Part shown: in pieces, positions 24,661 to 35,066 of the stretch
How positions within the stretch are numbered: position 1 is the first letter of the stretch
How the letters are laid out: each line of letters starts with the position of its first letter
NCBI GenBank assembly: GCA_003550325.1
Contig: QKWP01000046.1
Coordinates: 466,771 to 530,770, forward strand
Length of the DNA: 64,000 nucleotides
Source of the DNA: Gigaspora rosea
Lineage: Eukaryota; Glomeromycota; Glomeromycetes; Diversisporales; Gigasporaceae
Direction of reading: 5' to 3'
The notes under the pieces: model-generated
Database searches by the model: none
The model's input: only the letters and a program-made list of their open reading frames with translations
Told to the model about the DNA's origin: nothing
Translations under genes and position numbers: made by a program

Positions 24661-27600
24661 CATTTATTGGCTCATAGCAAATCCTTCCTTCTCTGTTAAA
24701 TTAATTAAAAGCATATTATTAAATAAAATGCATAATTCAAAAATTATTAAATTATATATATTTCAAATGTATAAAATTTTGATCACATGATGAAAAAATA
24801 AGTATTATTTTTTGAGTTGATAACACTTTCATGTGAAAAAAATTCTGTATGACTGATATAGATACAGTCAGTTTCTAAATGTACCCTTTCTAAATGCATA
24901 CTATATAAAAAGTATTTTTAAATGCACACTTCTGCATAAAATCACAATTATAGATTTTGACCTCTCTAAATACACATTTTGAAATTTTTACCACAGTTCT
25001 GAGGGGCAAATCTTACGTTTTTGATACTCCTGCACTTACTTTTTTGATACTCCTAAATGTACCCCAAAAATTTTATTACTTATTTGAGACACGGAGATTT
25101 TAAAAAAAAAAAAAAACAACAAAAATAAAATAGACCAATGGAAATGCAGGTAAGATTCTAATAAAAGGCTTAAAGTTTTTTTTAATCGGAACTAATTTTT
25201 TTATTATGTCATTATTATTTGAATTTCTAATAAGAGTTGCAGAGATGAAAATTACCATTCCAATAGTAGTAAACACATCAAAATTGGCTTAGTGTACGAG
25301 ATATGAGTAAAAAAAATTTCGCGAATTTTTAAAGTTTTGCGAAAATTTTTTTACTCATATCTCGTGATACACTAAGCCAATTTTGATGTGTTTACTACTA
25401 TTGGAATGGTAATTTTCATCTCTGCAACTCTTATTAGAAATTCAAATAATAATGACATAATAAAGAAATTAGTTCCGATTAAAAAAAACTTTAAGCCTTT
25501 TATTAGAATCTTACCTGCAATTGATTTTAATCGCGGCGGTCACGTGACTTTTTAAAATCGCCATGTCTCAAAAAAGTAATAAAATTTTTGGGGTACATTT
25601 AGGAGTATCAAAAAAGTAAGTGCAGGAGTATCAAAAACGTAAGATTTGCTTCTGAGGGTGCGTATTTAAAGAAATCTGACTGTATTATTGGTTATATTAT
25701 ATCAGCATGTAAAATATTTATTATGATATTTGTACAAAATATCAAGATAAATAATTTAAAAATAAATATAATAAAGTCTATACTTACTCACTAATTTGAC
25801 AAAAGCATTTTCAAAATATTCGTTAGATAAATAATTAAGATCAATAATAATTTTAAAAATAAATATTATAAAATTTATAATAATTTGATAGCATTTGTAA
25901 AAATATTTGTAGATGTATTTATATTTAAAATTACTAATAATTATTTTAAAAATAAATGTAATAAGCTTATACTTACATACTAATAATTTTATAGAGATAT
26001 TTGTTAAAATATTCGTCAAATGCATAATAATATCAACAATAATTTTAAAAATAAATATAATAAACCTTATACTTACGGGCTAATAATTTGACAGAGGCAT
26101 TTTTTAAAATATTTGTCAGATGCATATTTTTAAGATAAATAATTTTAACAAATAAATAAAGCTTATGATTACCCGCTAATAATTTGATGTAGTTATTTGT
26201 TAAATATTCGTCAGATGTTATGATTTAGATCAATAATTTTAAAAATAAATAAATAAAGCTTGTACTTACCCGCTAATAATTTGATTTAGGCATTTGTTAA
26301 ATATTCGTCGGATATATATAATTTTTGATCAATAATTTTAAGAATAAATAAAAAAAGCTTGTACTTACCCGCTAATAATTTGATTTGGCATTTGTTAAAT
26401 ATTTGTCAGATGTATATAATTTTTGATCAATAATTTTAAAAACACATATAAGGCTTATCTTACTAGCTAATAATTTGACAGAAACATTTTTTAAAATATT
26501 AGTCAAATGCATAATTTTTTAAAATTAATAATTTTAAAAATATATTAAGACTTATGCTTACGGGCTAATAATTTGACAGAGCATTTGTTAAAGTATAGTC
26601 AGATTTATATTTCAAAATCACTAATAATTTTAAAATAAATGTATCATATTAAGTTTATACTTACGAAGCAATACTTTGGAAAGGCATTTGTTAAAGATAA
26701 TTGTTAGCTCCATATTTTAAAATCATCAATAATTTTAATATAAGTACAATAAACTTATACTTACATGCTAATAATTTGGCAAAGGCATTTGTTAAAACTT
26801 TGTCAAACATATATTATAAAATTAAAAAAGCATATATATAATGAAGCTTATACTTACACACTAATAATTTGACAGTAGTATTTATTAAAATATATGTTAG
26901 TTGCATATTTAAGATCGTTAATAAAAATTTTAATGAACATAAAGCTATGCTTACGGTCTAATAATTTGGCAGAAGCATTCATTAAAATATTGATTTTTAA
27001 GATCACCAATAATTTTAAAAATAAATATGATATAAAGTTTATACTTACTGACTGATAATTTGATAGTAGCATTTATTAAAATATATGCTAATCGCATATT
27101 TAAGTTCATTAATAATAATTTAAATGAACACAAAGCCTATGCTTACGGGCTAATAATTTGGCAGAGGCATTCGTTAAAATATTGACAGCTTCATATTTTT
27201 AAGATTACCAATAATTTTAAAAATAAATATAAAGTTTATACTCACGTGCTGATAGAAGCATTGTTAAAATATTTATTGAGTGTATTTTTTTTAAATATAA
27301 TAAGTTAAAATTGGTAATATATAGATTTTTTTTTATAGTGAAGCTTATATTTACCACCTAATAATTTAATAAGAGTATATGAATTATTAAGTTATGATTA
27401 ACACAATATAAAAACTGTTAAATTTTAGTAACAACTATCATAAAGATTAACTTACACTAATCTAATAATTTAATAAAAAAATATGTATCACATTATAAAT
27501 TTATAATAACATAATTTATATAAAAATTTACACTTACCCGCTAATAAATTGAAAGAAGCATTTTTTAAAATAAGCACTTTAAAAGTAACAAATAATAATT

Positions 27601-29780
27601 TTTTTTAAAAATAATAATAATCATACTTACGGGCTAATAATATACAAACATTTGTTACAATACTTGTCATTAGATCATACCTTAAAAATTATCATAGTTT
27701 TAAAAACTCAATTTTTATATTTACCAGCTAATATTTTACAAATTTATTTGTATATCAATAGATATAAAATGCTTAGTCTAAAATAAATACTTCTCCAAAA
27801 ATAAGTACTCCATCCTTACTGTATCTTTAGCCATGTTTATTGTAAAACTGCCCCAAGTTAATAGTGAGGGCCTGGTATGCTTATTTTTGGGAATGTTTAT
27901 TTTTGGAGAAATATGTTAATTATAATAAAGATTATGTATACCATCTAACAATTGGTGAGAAAAACATTTATATAGTTATTAAATGTAACTTATCATAAAA
28001 CTATTAAGTGTAATCAAAAATGAAGTTAATTTATAAGCATATACTTACTGACTAATAACCAAATAAAAGAAAATGTATATATGGTTATAAATAGTAAATT
28101 AAATATTAAATAAGAATTAAAAGATAAATATAATTAAGCTTATACGTACATACTAATAATTAAATAAAGAAAAAATACATAAAGTTATAAATAATATTTA
28201 AATAATTTATTAAAAGCATTTGTCAAAACATTTATTTTAAAAATTATTATAAAACTTATGCTTACGTTCTAATAATTCAACAAAAAAAAAGATGTGTTTT
28301 ATGGGATTATAAATAAATTCATTTAAAATCAAATAAAACATTTAAAAAAATATAATTATGCTTATATTTACTCGCTAATAATTTAATAAAAGAAAAGTAC
28401 ATAATAAAGTTATAATGGCATAATTTAAAAATAAAATAAAACTCTAAAATCAAATACAATAAAGTATATGTGTACCATCTAAAAATTTGACAAGAGAAAA
28501 TATATATTATGGATTATTTTAAAATTATCAAATAAAAATTTTAAAATGAACTAAAGCTTATACTTACCGACTAATAATTCAATTAAATTCAAAGGATAAA
28601 TAATAAAGTTAGAACAAACTTAAAAATCATAATTATTAAGTGAAAATTCTTAAAACAAATATAATGAAGCTTGTATTTACCTCCTAATAATTCAATAAAG
28701 AAAATGAGTATTATAAATTTAAGTTAAAATCAATAAAATTTTTAGAAGCAAACATAATGAACTTATACTTTACCCTCTAATAATTCAATAAAGAAATATG
28801 CGTTATAAAATTTATAGATAAATTAATATTAAAAATTTTCCAAACAAATATAACAAGGTTTATACTTACTCGCTAATAATTTGACAGAAGTATTTGTTAA
28901 AATATTTGTAAGATTTTTATTTTAATAATTTTAAATACAAATATAAAAAAGATAAACTTACCGACTAATAATTTGACAGAGACATTTGTTAAATGCAATT
29001 TTTAAAAACTAACAATGATTTAAACAAAATAATATAAATTATACTTACACGCTAAAAAAATAATGAATAAAATAAACATTATAAGAGAACCAATTATATT
29101 AAAGTATATCATAATTATAATTTGATGATTTTATTAAAATATGAATCTGAAAATATTTTAAAAATACCTTTATCAAATTATTAGCAAGTAAGTATAAGCA
29201 TTATTATATTCGTTTCGAAATTTTCATTTGATTTAAATTAACTTTATAATGCATATTTTTTAATTAAATTTATTAGCGAGTATGATAAAAATAAATTTAA
29301 TAAAGCTTATACTTACATGCTTGTAATTCAATAATAATTTAGATGCAATTTCAATAAACTTAAGCTTACCATCTAATAATTTTATAAAATAACATGATAA
29401 AATTTGCATTAAGGTTATAAATAACAATTTAAGTACTGTCAAATGTAATTCTAGTTCATAAAAAACCAATGAAGTACATACTCTCTAATAATTTAATAAA
29501 AAACAAAAAGTAAATTAAGGTTATAAACAACAATTTGATTATCACCAAATGATATCCTAATACAAAGCAAAAACAATGAAGTACATACTCTCTAATAGGA
29601 AAAGCATTAAATAAATGAAGCGTAATTTATTAAATAATAAAATGAAAATTTCAAAAATAATACAATAAATAAATTTTATGTTATATGTTTAAACTACCTT
29701 CTTATTAAGGGCGAAGCAATTGTCAAGTAAACATTTAACGTTAAAATAACAAGAACTGAAATGATGTAAATCAATTTCAT
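24653..29780 (-). CDS. Secreted knottin-like peptide gene built from about 36 single-codon microexons
   Basis: Exon 1 (29780-29698) starts at ATG and encodes a signal peptide (MKLIYIISVLVILTLN, then VYLTIA before a likely cleavage site). It ends in phase 2 at a GTAGTT donor. Thirty-six microexons follow (34 of 3 nt, one of 6 nt, one of 9 nt), then a terminal exon at 24692-24653 after acceptor TTTAACAG. The coding sum is 83+117+40 = 240 nt, a 79-aa protein with no internal stop. The mature part has six cysteines, C-x7-C-x4-CC-x4-C-x21-C, including CCPGLVC, the layout of inhibitor-cystine-knot peptides. The last cysteine comes from the terminal exon (EEGRICYEPINER). A dibasic RR just before the cysteine domain could be a Kex2-type site. 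The role is unknown; a secreted effector or protease inhibitor is plausible. Uncertain points are exon 4 (CAT, acceptor ACAAG, 50-nt intron) and the 9-nt exon; skipping either keeps the frame. Splicing is inferred, not shown. Confidence 0.82.
24865..25682. mobile_element. pogo-like MITE in the last intron of the microexon gene
   Basis: The ends CAGTCAGTTTCTAAATG and the complement of TTTAAAGAAATCTGACTG are flanked by TA (24863-24864, 25683-25684). Without the nested element at 25006 it would be about 165 bp. It lengthens the intron between microexon 25790-25788 and the terminal exon from roughly 280 to 1095 nt. Confidence 0.75.
25006..25649. mobile_element. Mutator-like (MULE) palindrome nested in the pogo-like MITE
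   Basis: This is a 644-bp near-perfect palindrome with ends GCAAATCTTACGTTTTTGAT and its complement. It is flanked by a perfect 9-bp duplication TTCTGAGGG (24997-25005, 25650-25658). Long inverted repeats with a 9-bp duplication are characteristic of Mutator-like elements. No coding capacity. The high arm identity suggests a recent insertion. Confidence 0.8.
27775..27918. mobile_element. Small MITE in a microexon-gene intron
   Basis: The ends AAATACTTCTCCAAAAATAAG and the complement of CTTATTTTTGGGAATG plus TTTATTTTTGGAGAAATAT are inverted. It sits in the 214-nt intron between 27942 and 27727, which is twice the usual length. A relative with AAAATAAGC-type ends lies at 35800-36105. Confidence 0.6.
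29100..29290 (+). repeat. Inverted pair of intron-codon units inside the microexon gene
   Basis: Here the plus strand reads ATTATTAG-CAA-GTAAGTAT (triplet at 29185-29187) and TTTATTAG-CGA-GTATGA (29277-29279), opposite to all other units. A local inversion has removed two codons from the transcript, leaving a 265-nt intron (29316-29052). Confidence 0.7.
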
Positions 29781-29848
29781 TGTGATCGTATTTAAAAGAA
29801 CAAATTATCAAATGAATGATAATTTAACACTTTTATCGAACTCAGCTG

Positions 29849-29856
29849 TATTTATA
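29849..29856 (-). promoter_or_regulatory. TATA-like box upstream of the microexon gene
   Basis: TATAAATA on the minus strand lies about 70 bp before the ATG at 29780. The sequence between is AT-rich with no competing upstream ATG in a long frame. Confidence 0.5.
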
Positions 29857-29859
29857 ACT

Positions 29860-31000
29860 AAAAGGCCAGGCTTAGTATTTAGATTCATATCCTTTTGTGG
29901 CTTGTTGAAAATATGTTCTGCGCCATTTCTCAATTAAAATTAACAATTCCATAGGTCGTTTTGCAATTGTTACAAATTTTCGCTAAACATTTATTGTTTC
30001 GAAGAACTCACGGTTATAGGATTCAATTTATCTCTAGTTTTGAATGGGTCTAAAAGCTTAGTACTAATCGGGTCTTACATAGTGTTCGATATGATTGTTT
30101 GTATAACTGATAAGTGTTGGATAATTAATTTAATTTGATATATTAGATAAATCACACTTATAAATTGATCTTTACTTTTTAAGTGTGACGCAATAGATAG
30201 TAAGTAATTAAGGTTTGGTTATTAATGATATAAGTGTAGTGATAACGAATTTTTAGAGTAATTTGAGATTATATATCGATTCGAACGTATTTAAATAAAA
30301 TGGATATGATTCAGATTTTACTAATTTAACAACTATCAATTTTTATTGAAATACTTTAGAAATTCTGCTTCTAATTACCACTCAATAAAGACATGAAGAC
30401 TAAAGACTTTATTAAAGACGTAAAAGGCAGTAATTTTATCCGCTTTCATGAATTACAAAGTAAACATCGGTTACAATAGATTGAAACCTAGTTTCTTTGA
30501 AACTAAAAGCTTCACCCGTTACCCATTGAAACTTCATTTCCTAGAATCATGGCTTCATTTCATGGACACACTCTTACGTTCCACCGTAACAATATATAAA
30601 TATTATAAATACACAACTAAAAAATTTTTGCTTTACATATAAAATGCATCCATGTCGTTTTGAGTACAGAAGAATTTATGCAAATGCCAAAAGACTAAAC
30701 TTAAAACTCGGGGAAAAGAGAAATTACAAGAGAAGTTGAAATACCCGCAAAAACAAATCCTCGAAGACTTTGGAGAAGACTGAGCCATGTTGTAAATAAA
30801 AAATAATTTCTGTATGGTAGTTAAACACAACATGTGGCTCATATAAAGAAATCCACTTAAGAAAGCCAAGCTTCAAGCTTTTGAATTTATAATTAAATCA
30901 ACACAGCCTTGAAAATTCAAAGCCAGTAACCTTGTATTTTTTTAAAAGTTCTTATCAAGTTTGTCTAAGCAAATATTTAATAAATTTGATTATTAAACTA
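29860..31000. other. No gene recognised upstream of the microexon gene
   Basis: The composition is less AT-rich than the flanks in places (30380-30900), and small open frames occur on both strands (30448-30642 plus, 30633-30869 minus). None has a motif, introns or a start context that I can support. 29900-30300 may hold the regulatory region of the microexon gene. Confidence 0.4.
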
Positions 31001-31090
31001 TTACACCAGGAACGGAGTACAAAATACGTAGTGTATGGTTTACAGTGGTGTAGCGAGCGCTTTTGCATCTGATTGGATGATCCATCCTCA
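31000..31090. repeat. Dispersed repeat end (CACCAGGAACGGAGTAC)
   Basis: The stretch from TTACACCAGGAACGGAGTAC through TGTATGGTTTACAG recurs in reverse near 15170-15265 and, in part, near 49315-49420. All three sit next to CTGATTGG- or CCAATCAG-like sequence, so it is probably a terminus of an unresolved element. Confidence 0.5.
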
Positions 31091-31287
31091 TGATTTCATT
31101 TATATTTGTACACTATATGAGGTTTTTTGCAAACGGTGTACAATGAAGAGTACGGTTTTTGTGGCTTCAATATTTTACATTAAACTAGAACATGATCATG
31201 CAGGCGGCTTCGCCGCCCATATGCTAAAGGTAATATTTTACTCTTATTTTTATTTCGGAAAGAAAATTTTTCTTAAGCTTTTCTATC

Positions 31288-31715
31288 ATTAGATGTTTCG
31301 TCTCAAATTTAATGCACCAATTTGGGCCCTTCCGGGCCAAGCTAGTGCATTAGATTTAAAGTATTTGCTTTAGTCATTAGGTGTTCCATCTTGGATTTAA
31401 TGCACCAAATTTGGCCCTTCCGGTGCCAAAGCTGGTGCATAAATTTAAAGCATTTCCTTTCCGATATTAGGTTTCTAACCTGAATTCAATGCACCAAATT
31501 GGGCAAAGTTGATGCATTAAATTTAAAGCATTTCCTTTCTGTCATTAGATGTTCCTTCTTGAATTTAATGCACCAATTTGGCCCCCCTCCGGGGGCCAAA
31601 GCTGGTGCATTAGATTTGAAGCATTTCTTCCGTCATTAGATGTTCCGTCTTGAATTTAATACAACAATATGGACCCCTCCGGGACAAAGCTGGTTCATTA
31701 ACTTTAAAGCTTTTA
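31288..31715. repeat. Five tandem units (78-91 bp), each with a GC-rich hairpin
   Basis: Each unit starts ATTAGATGTTCC and holds AATGCACCAATTTGGCCC, then TCCGGGGCCAAAGC, then TGGTGCATTA. GCACCA pairs with TGGTGC and GGCCCC with GGGGCC, so every unit can fold into a stem. Compensating changes appear between units; the GGCCC stem is longest in unit 4. Confidence 0.75.
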
Positions 31716-31752
31716 TTAGTCATGTGAAACGATCATATTGTGACCTTATCAC

Positions 31753-32059
31753 TAGGGTGTCCAGAATTATGCGATGCGATTGGGTAAATTATGCGATTTC
31801 ACTAAGGCCAATTATGCGATGGATGCGAATTATGCATTTTCTTAATTAAATTTTGTCAATTATGCCAACTTTTCGGAATATTTCGAACTTTTTTGCGGAA
31901 GTTTTCGGAAATCTCACTTCATTAAAACACATTCTTCCGCCAATCAAATCTCACTCACGTGCTTTATGCCTTTTTTTCTTAATTATGCGAAGCATATGCG
32001 ATGCGAAAAAATGGTCAATTATGCGCATAATATCGCATCGCATAATCCTGGACACCCTA
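31753..32059. mobile_element. hAT-type MITE (TAGGGTGTCCAG ends)
   Basis: The ends TAGGGTGTCCAGAATTATGCG and the complement of CGCATAATCCTGGACACCCTA are flanked by a perfect 8-bp duplication CTTATCAC (31745-31752, 32060-32067). The interior is full of AATTATGCGATGCGA motifs. The short open frames across it are not genes. Confidence 0.85.
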
Positions 32060-32067
32060 CTTATCAC

Positions 32068-32505
32068 CTGCCAAATATAACAGTTACTGAATGTTACACA
32101 TTCAATATATTCAAATCCGGATCTAAATTACTATTGGTAAATGAATATAGTGCAAATTGATCTACGTGCAGATAGAATGGCAAATCACGTAAATTTTGTA
32201 TTGGTCAGGGTTTAGGAGGCTGAGTTCACGATTCTTTCGTTGTTGTCTTTTGCCTTTCGTCGTATTCTTTGACGATCATTGATTATCAATTCATCATACC
32301 GGCAAAAAATTCGAAGAAAAAAAAAGTAAAATCTAAAAAAATTCGAACTATAGATGGGAGTGGGCATATAATGCCAAAAGGATACTTTCTTTACTAGAAT
32401 TTAAGTTGTTTTTTAAACGATTCGATTTTTTTGTTTTTTTTCCAGCATGTTAAATATATATATATTATATCTATCTATATATATATATTAGGACATTCTT
32501 GATGT
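32068..32505. other. No gene seen
   Basis: Mixed sequence containing a TATATATA run (32455-32490) and short frames without motifs. No repeat ends could be assigned. Confidence 0.4.
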
Positions 32506-32933
32506 AAATCAATTACCCGGGTAACTTATTTGTGCACGTTAAAGTACTTTTTAAGAACGTAACGTTTCACTAAGCGATTTCTACACGTAAGAACAGTGAA
32601 CCCAGTGATATCGTCATGATCATCACTTCACGTGATTAATAGTTCGGCCTAAATTAGGTTAATGTTAGTCTAGGTGATAATATAGTTTAGGCCAATAGTG
32701 TTAGTAAACATAACTGCATGGTTTCACGTGAAACGATGTCACTGGATTCATTGTCCTTGAAGTGTTCCCAATATTCACCGTTCAAAGTAATCTTTAAATC
32801 ATCTCACTCCCGACTTTACTTAGAAGACAGAATATACCAACCTCTATTGGACCACGCGAAATTATACTATTGAGAAGGTAACGGAAACATTTCCATCGAA
32901 AACTACTTTTTAGATTTATTACCAACCATTTAA
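32506..32933. repeat. Dispersed segment, left part (continues at 37198; second copy at 46525)
   Basis: GTAAATCAATTACCCGGGTAACTTATTT through AAAACTACTTTTT aligns with 46530-46800. The second copy runs on without a break into what here lies at 37198-37600, so the SINE at 32934-37197 is an insertion into this segment. Confidence 0.7.
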
Positions 32934-34251
32934 AATTTTTTTTTTTTAACTTTAAGGCGTCCTGATTTGGCCATTATGTTTTATTAAATGTGATGATTTT
33001 TGTTACATAGACAAGTGTATGACTAGCCACACATGCACTTTTGGTGCCTAATTTAAGTAGTATGCCCAAAGGTTCTACAATAGCTGCCATACCTGCAACC
33101 CGACTACAGGAGTTACCTATTTAAACCCTCTGATCCATGTTCCTCCTATCACCACCAAAATCACCATATATCTGGATTTTCTATGGTTATTTTTTAACAA
33201 ATAAGCACCTTAGGGCTACTTTACCCTTGCAGGAACTTCCTATCAAACTAATCCAAGTCCCATTTCATGCAGTATTTTCAGCAACTTACACATTCACTAA
33301 GGCTTACACTTGCAGTTAGGGATTATCTTAACCTGCTACCATTGCCTACTTGCCCTTATAAGGTTCATTCTGATCCTGGTACCAACCTTCTTTTGGTAGC
33401 ACCATCAAAAAGTTTCACTACCTCCTTACTCAAGACTTGCCAAATAGGTTTCTGTTCTCTGGTTGCCAGATTTGTTTGTGTAACAATTACACAATTGCAC
33501 CAAAAAACTTTCATTCAAGATGGCAAGCCAAGATTACAGGTTATATACTCAACTGATTAATAATGTACAGTCACCAGAACTAATGCTCTGAATCAGGTTG
33601 GTCAACCTAAAACTGACCTAAAATTTTGGGTCAAGTCAGGTTTGGATTAGAAAGTTTTGACTTAAAAGTTTCAGGTCAGGATCAGATTAGTTTGGGTTAA
33701 AAATTAATATGACCCAACCTGATCTAACAATCCCAAAATTTTTTTATATAATTTAGTCTTTTTTTTCTTTAGAATAGCATTTTTGTATAAATATTTATTA
33801 ATAGAATTTTTTTGGTTTGTTAATTCAAAAATTTTCCTATTGATTTATTTATATAGAGCTACTCTAATTGACCAATTGGGATGCAGGATCAGGTATAGCA
33901 TGAAATTGTAACAAACCAACTTTTTTAAAAAAAATTGCTTCTAATTAAAATTTTAATTATGAAACTACACTTTTTTCTTAACAAAAAATATTCTTTGTAA
34001 AATTTTGGATTAGGGAAGTCTAACTGTTGCATTTACCAAATGCTAACCCTAATCTTAATCTAGCTATTATTTGTTTTGTTTTGATTACGGTAATGTAAAA
34101 TCAAAACAAATAAAATTATTAGTTAATCTGGATTGCTATGTCTATAAATAATAATTATCTTTTTTATTTATTTATAAAAATAAAATTTATATATTTAAAT
34201 TAACTATTCTTTTTTTTAATATAAAGCTACATAAAATTAATTTTCAATTTG

Positions 34252-34697
34252 ATTTTTTTTCCTGCCATATCATTATTACTTGGATAGATACCAGTCCATT
34301 TTATGCTATGACCGTGACCAACATTTTGGGTCAATGCATTACCATTGAATCCTGCAATGTTCTGGGTCCCTCATTTCCATAGCTAGTCAATAATCCCAAT
34401 AGCTTTATCTGCTTATGACTGAGGGTCACTAGCTTATTGTTGACTTCCACTTAGAGGAATGGTAATTATTACTTTCTTATTATGGTAGCCATTGGTATTA
34501 GCATCCTGCCTATAACCAGAAAGCAGCACCACAAGTTCATAAAGTATCTATGGCCTCTTATGATGTCTTGTGACTTTGGTTATTCCGAATCAAGGATTTG
34601 ACTATCAAATCCAAATTACCACTAAGTGGACTTGAACTTGCAACTTTGTAATTTGCAACCTCAGAGCATAACTACTATGCTATTGACCCAGAGGTCA
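34252..34697 (-). mobile_element. tRNA-derived SINE, second family
   Basis: Flanked by TTAATTTTCAATTTG (34237-34251) and TTAATTTTTCAATTTG (34698-34713). It has poly-T at the left edge. Read on the minus strand, the right edge has an A-box-like CAATAGCATAGTAG and a B-box-like AGTTCAAGTCC, consistent with a tRNA-derived promoter. Confidence 0.7.
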
Positions 34698-34728
34698 TTA
34701 ATTTTTCAATTTGTATAATATGAAGTTA

Positions 34729-34759
<31 letters not shown>

Positions 34760-34785
34760 TGAATTAATGTAAGTATACTTATAGG

Positions 34786-35066
34786 CAGAGTTGTACATGG
34801 GACAGTTGGGACATGAGTTGGGACATTTTGGGACATTTTGGGACAATTTTATAAATTGAAATTACTTAAAATTATATTAAGATAATCTAATTTAATTTTG
34901 TTAAAAATGTGTTCAGCAACTAAAAAAATATATAATCATATATTTTTTTAAATTGATTAATTAATTATTAAGACTTGGGACATAGTTGGGACACTTGGGA
35001 CACTGGGACGTTGGGACGTTGGGACATAGCAAAAAAAGGCTGGGACAGCGAAAATGTACAACACTG
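34786..35066. mobile_element. hAT-type MITE (CAGAGTTGTACATGGGAC ends), copy 2
   Basis: Sister of the element at 20946. The ends CAGAGTTGTACATGGGAC and ATGTACAACACTG are flanked by a perfect 8-bp duplication CTTATAGG (34778-34785, 35067-35074). The interior repeats TTGGGACA. Confidence 0.88.

Larger units (their letters stand above)
25788..29591 (-). repeat. Array of intron-plus-codon units (microexon positions)
   Basis: Every unit reads AG, then the triplet, then GT. Minus-strand microexons in order: 29591-89 AGA; 29484-82 AGA; 29372-70 ATG; 29319-17 CAT; 29051-49 CGT; 28964-62 TCG; 28872-70 CGA; 28776-74 AGG; 28683-81 GAG; 28570-68 TCG; 28478-76 ATG; 28374-72 CGA; 28268-66 AAC; 28152-50 TAT; 28051-49 TCA; 27944-42 ATG; 27727-25 CTG; 27633-31 CCC; 27540-38 CGG; 27461-56 ATTAGT; 27357-55 GTG; 27248-46 CAC; 27149-47 CCC; 27051-49 TCA; 26957-55 ACC; 26860-58 TGT; 26767-65 CAT; 26673-65 TATTGCTTC; 26564-62 CCC; 26466-64 CTA; 26371-69 CGG; 26272-70 CGG; 26175-73 CGG; 26079-77 CCC; 25979-77 TAT; 25790-88 TGA. 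The last triplet is not a stop in the phase used. Introns are mostly 84-113 nt with a branch-site-like TTTTAAC about 25 nt before the acceptor. Confidence 0.85.

Noticed and set aside
25788-25790. TGA triplet as the stop codon of the microexon gene
   Set aside because: It would be a stop only in phase 0. Exon 1 ends in phase 2, where this triplet contributes to Ile and Glu codons and the true stop lies at 24655-24653.
25756-29469. Open frames at 25756-26025, 26854-27133 and 29260-29469 as ordinary genes
   Set aside because: They read through the repeated introns of the microexon gene and consist of low-complexity Ile/Lys/Tyr sequence. Their recurring KLLARKYK-like string is just the acceptor-triplet-donor sequence translated.
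25788-29591. Plain satellite DNA as the explanation for the 100-bp periodicity
   Set aside because: A satellite does not explain the fixed 3-nt spacing between AG and GT, the GC-rich variable triplets, or the in-phase cysteine-rich frame linking a signal-peptide exon to a terminal exon with a stop.
25788-29591. CRISPR-like array
   Set aside because: The units are diverged and the variable part is only 3 nt. The setting is eukaryotic with splice sites and no spacers of useful length.
31640-32160. Three plus-strand frames of 64-75 codons
   Set aside because: They run across the hairpin array and the hAT MITE boundaries and end at element junctions.
34731-34760. TTA microsatellite as a regulatory site
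   Set aside because: It is a simple repeat. A similar run flanks the pogo-like MITE at 36170, and no other signal is attached.
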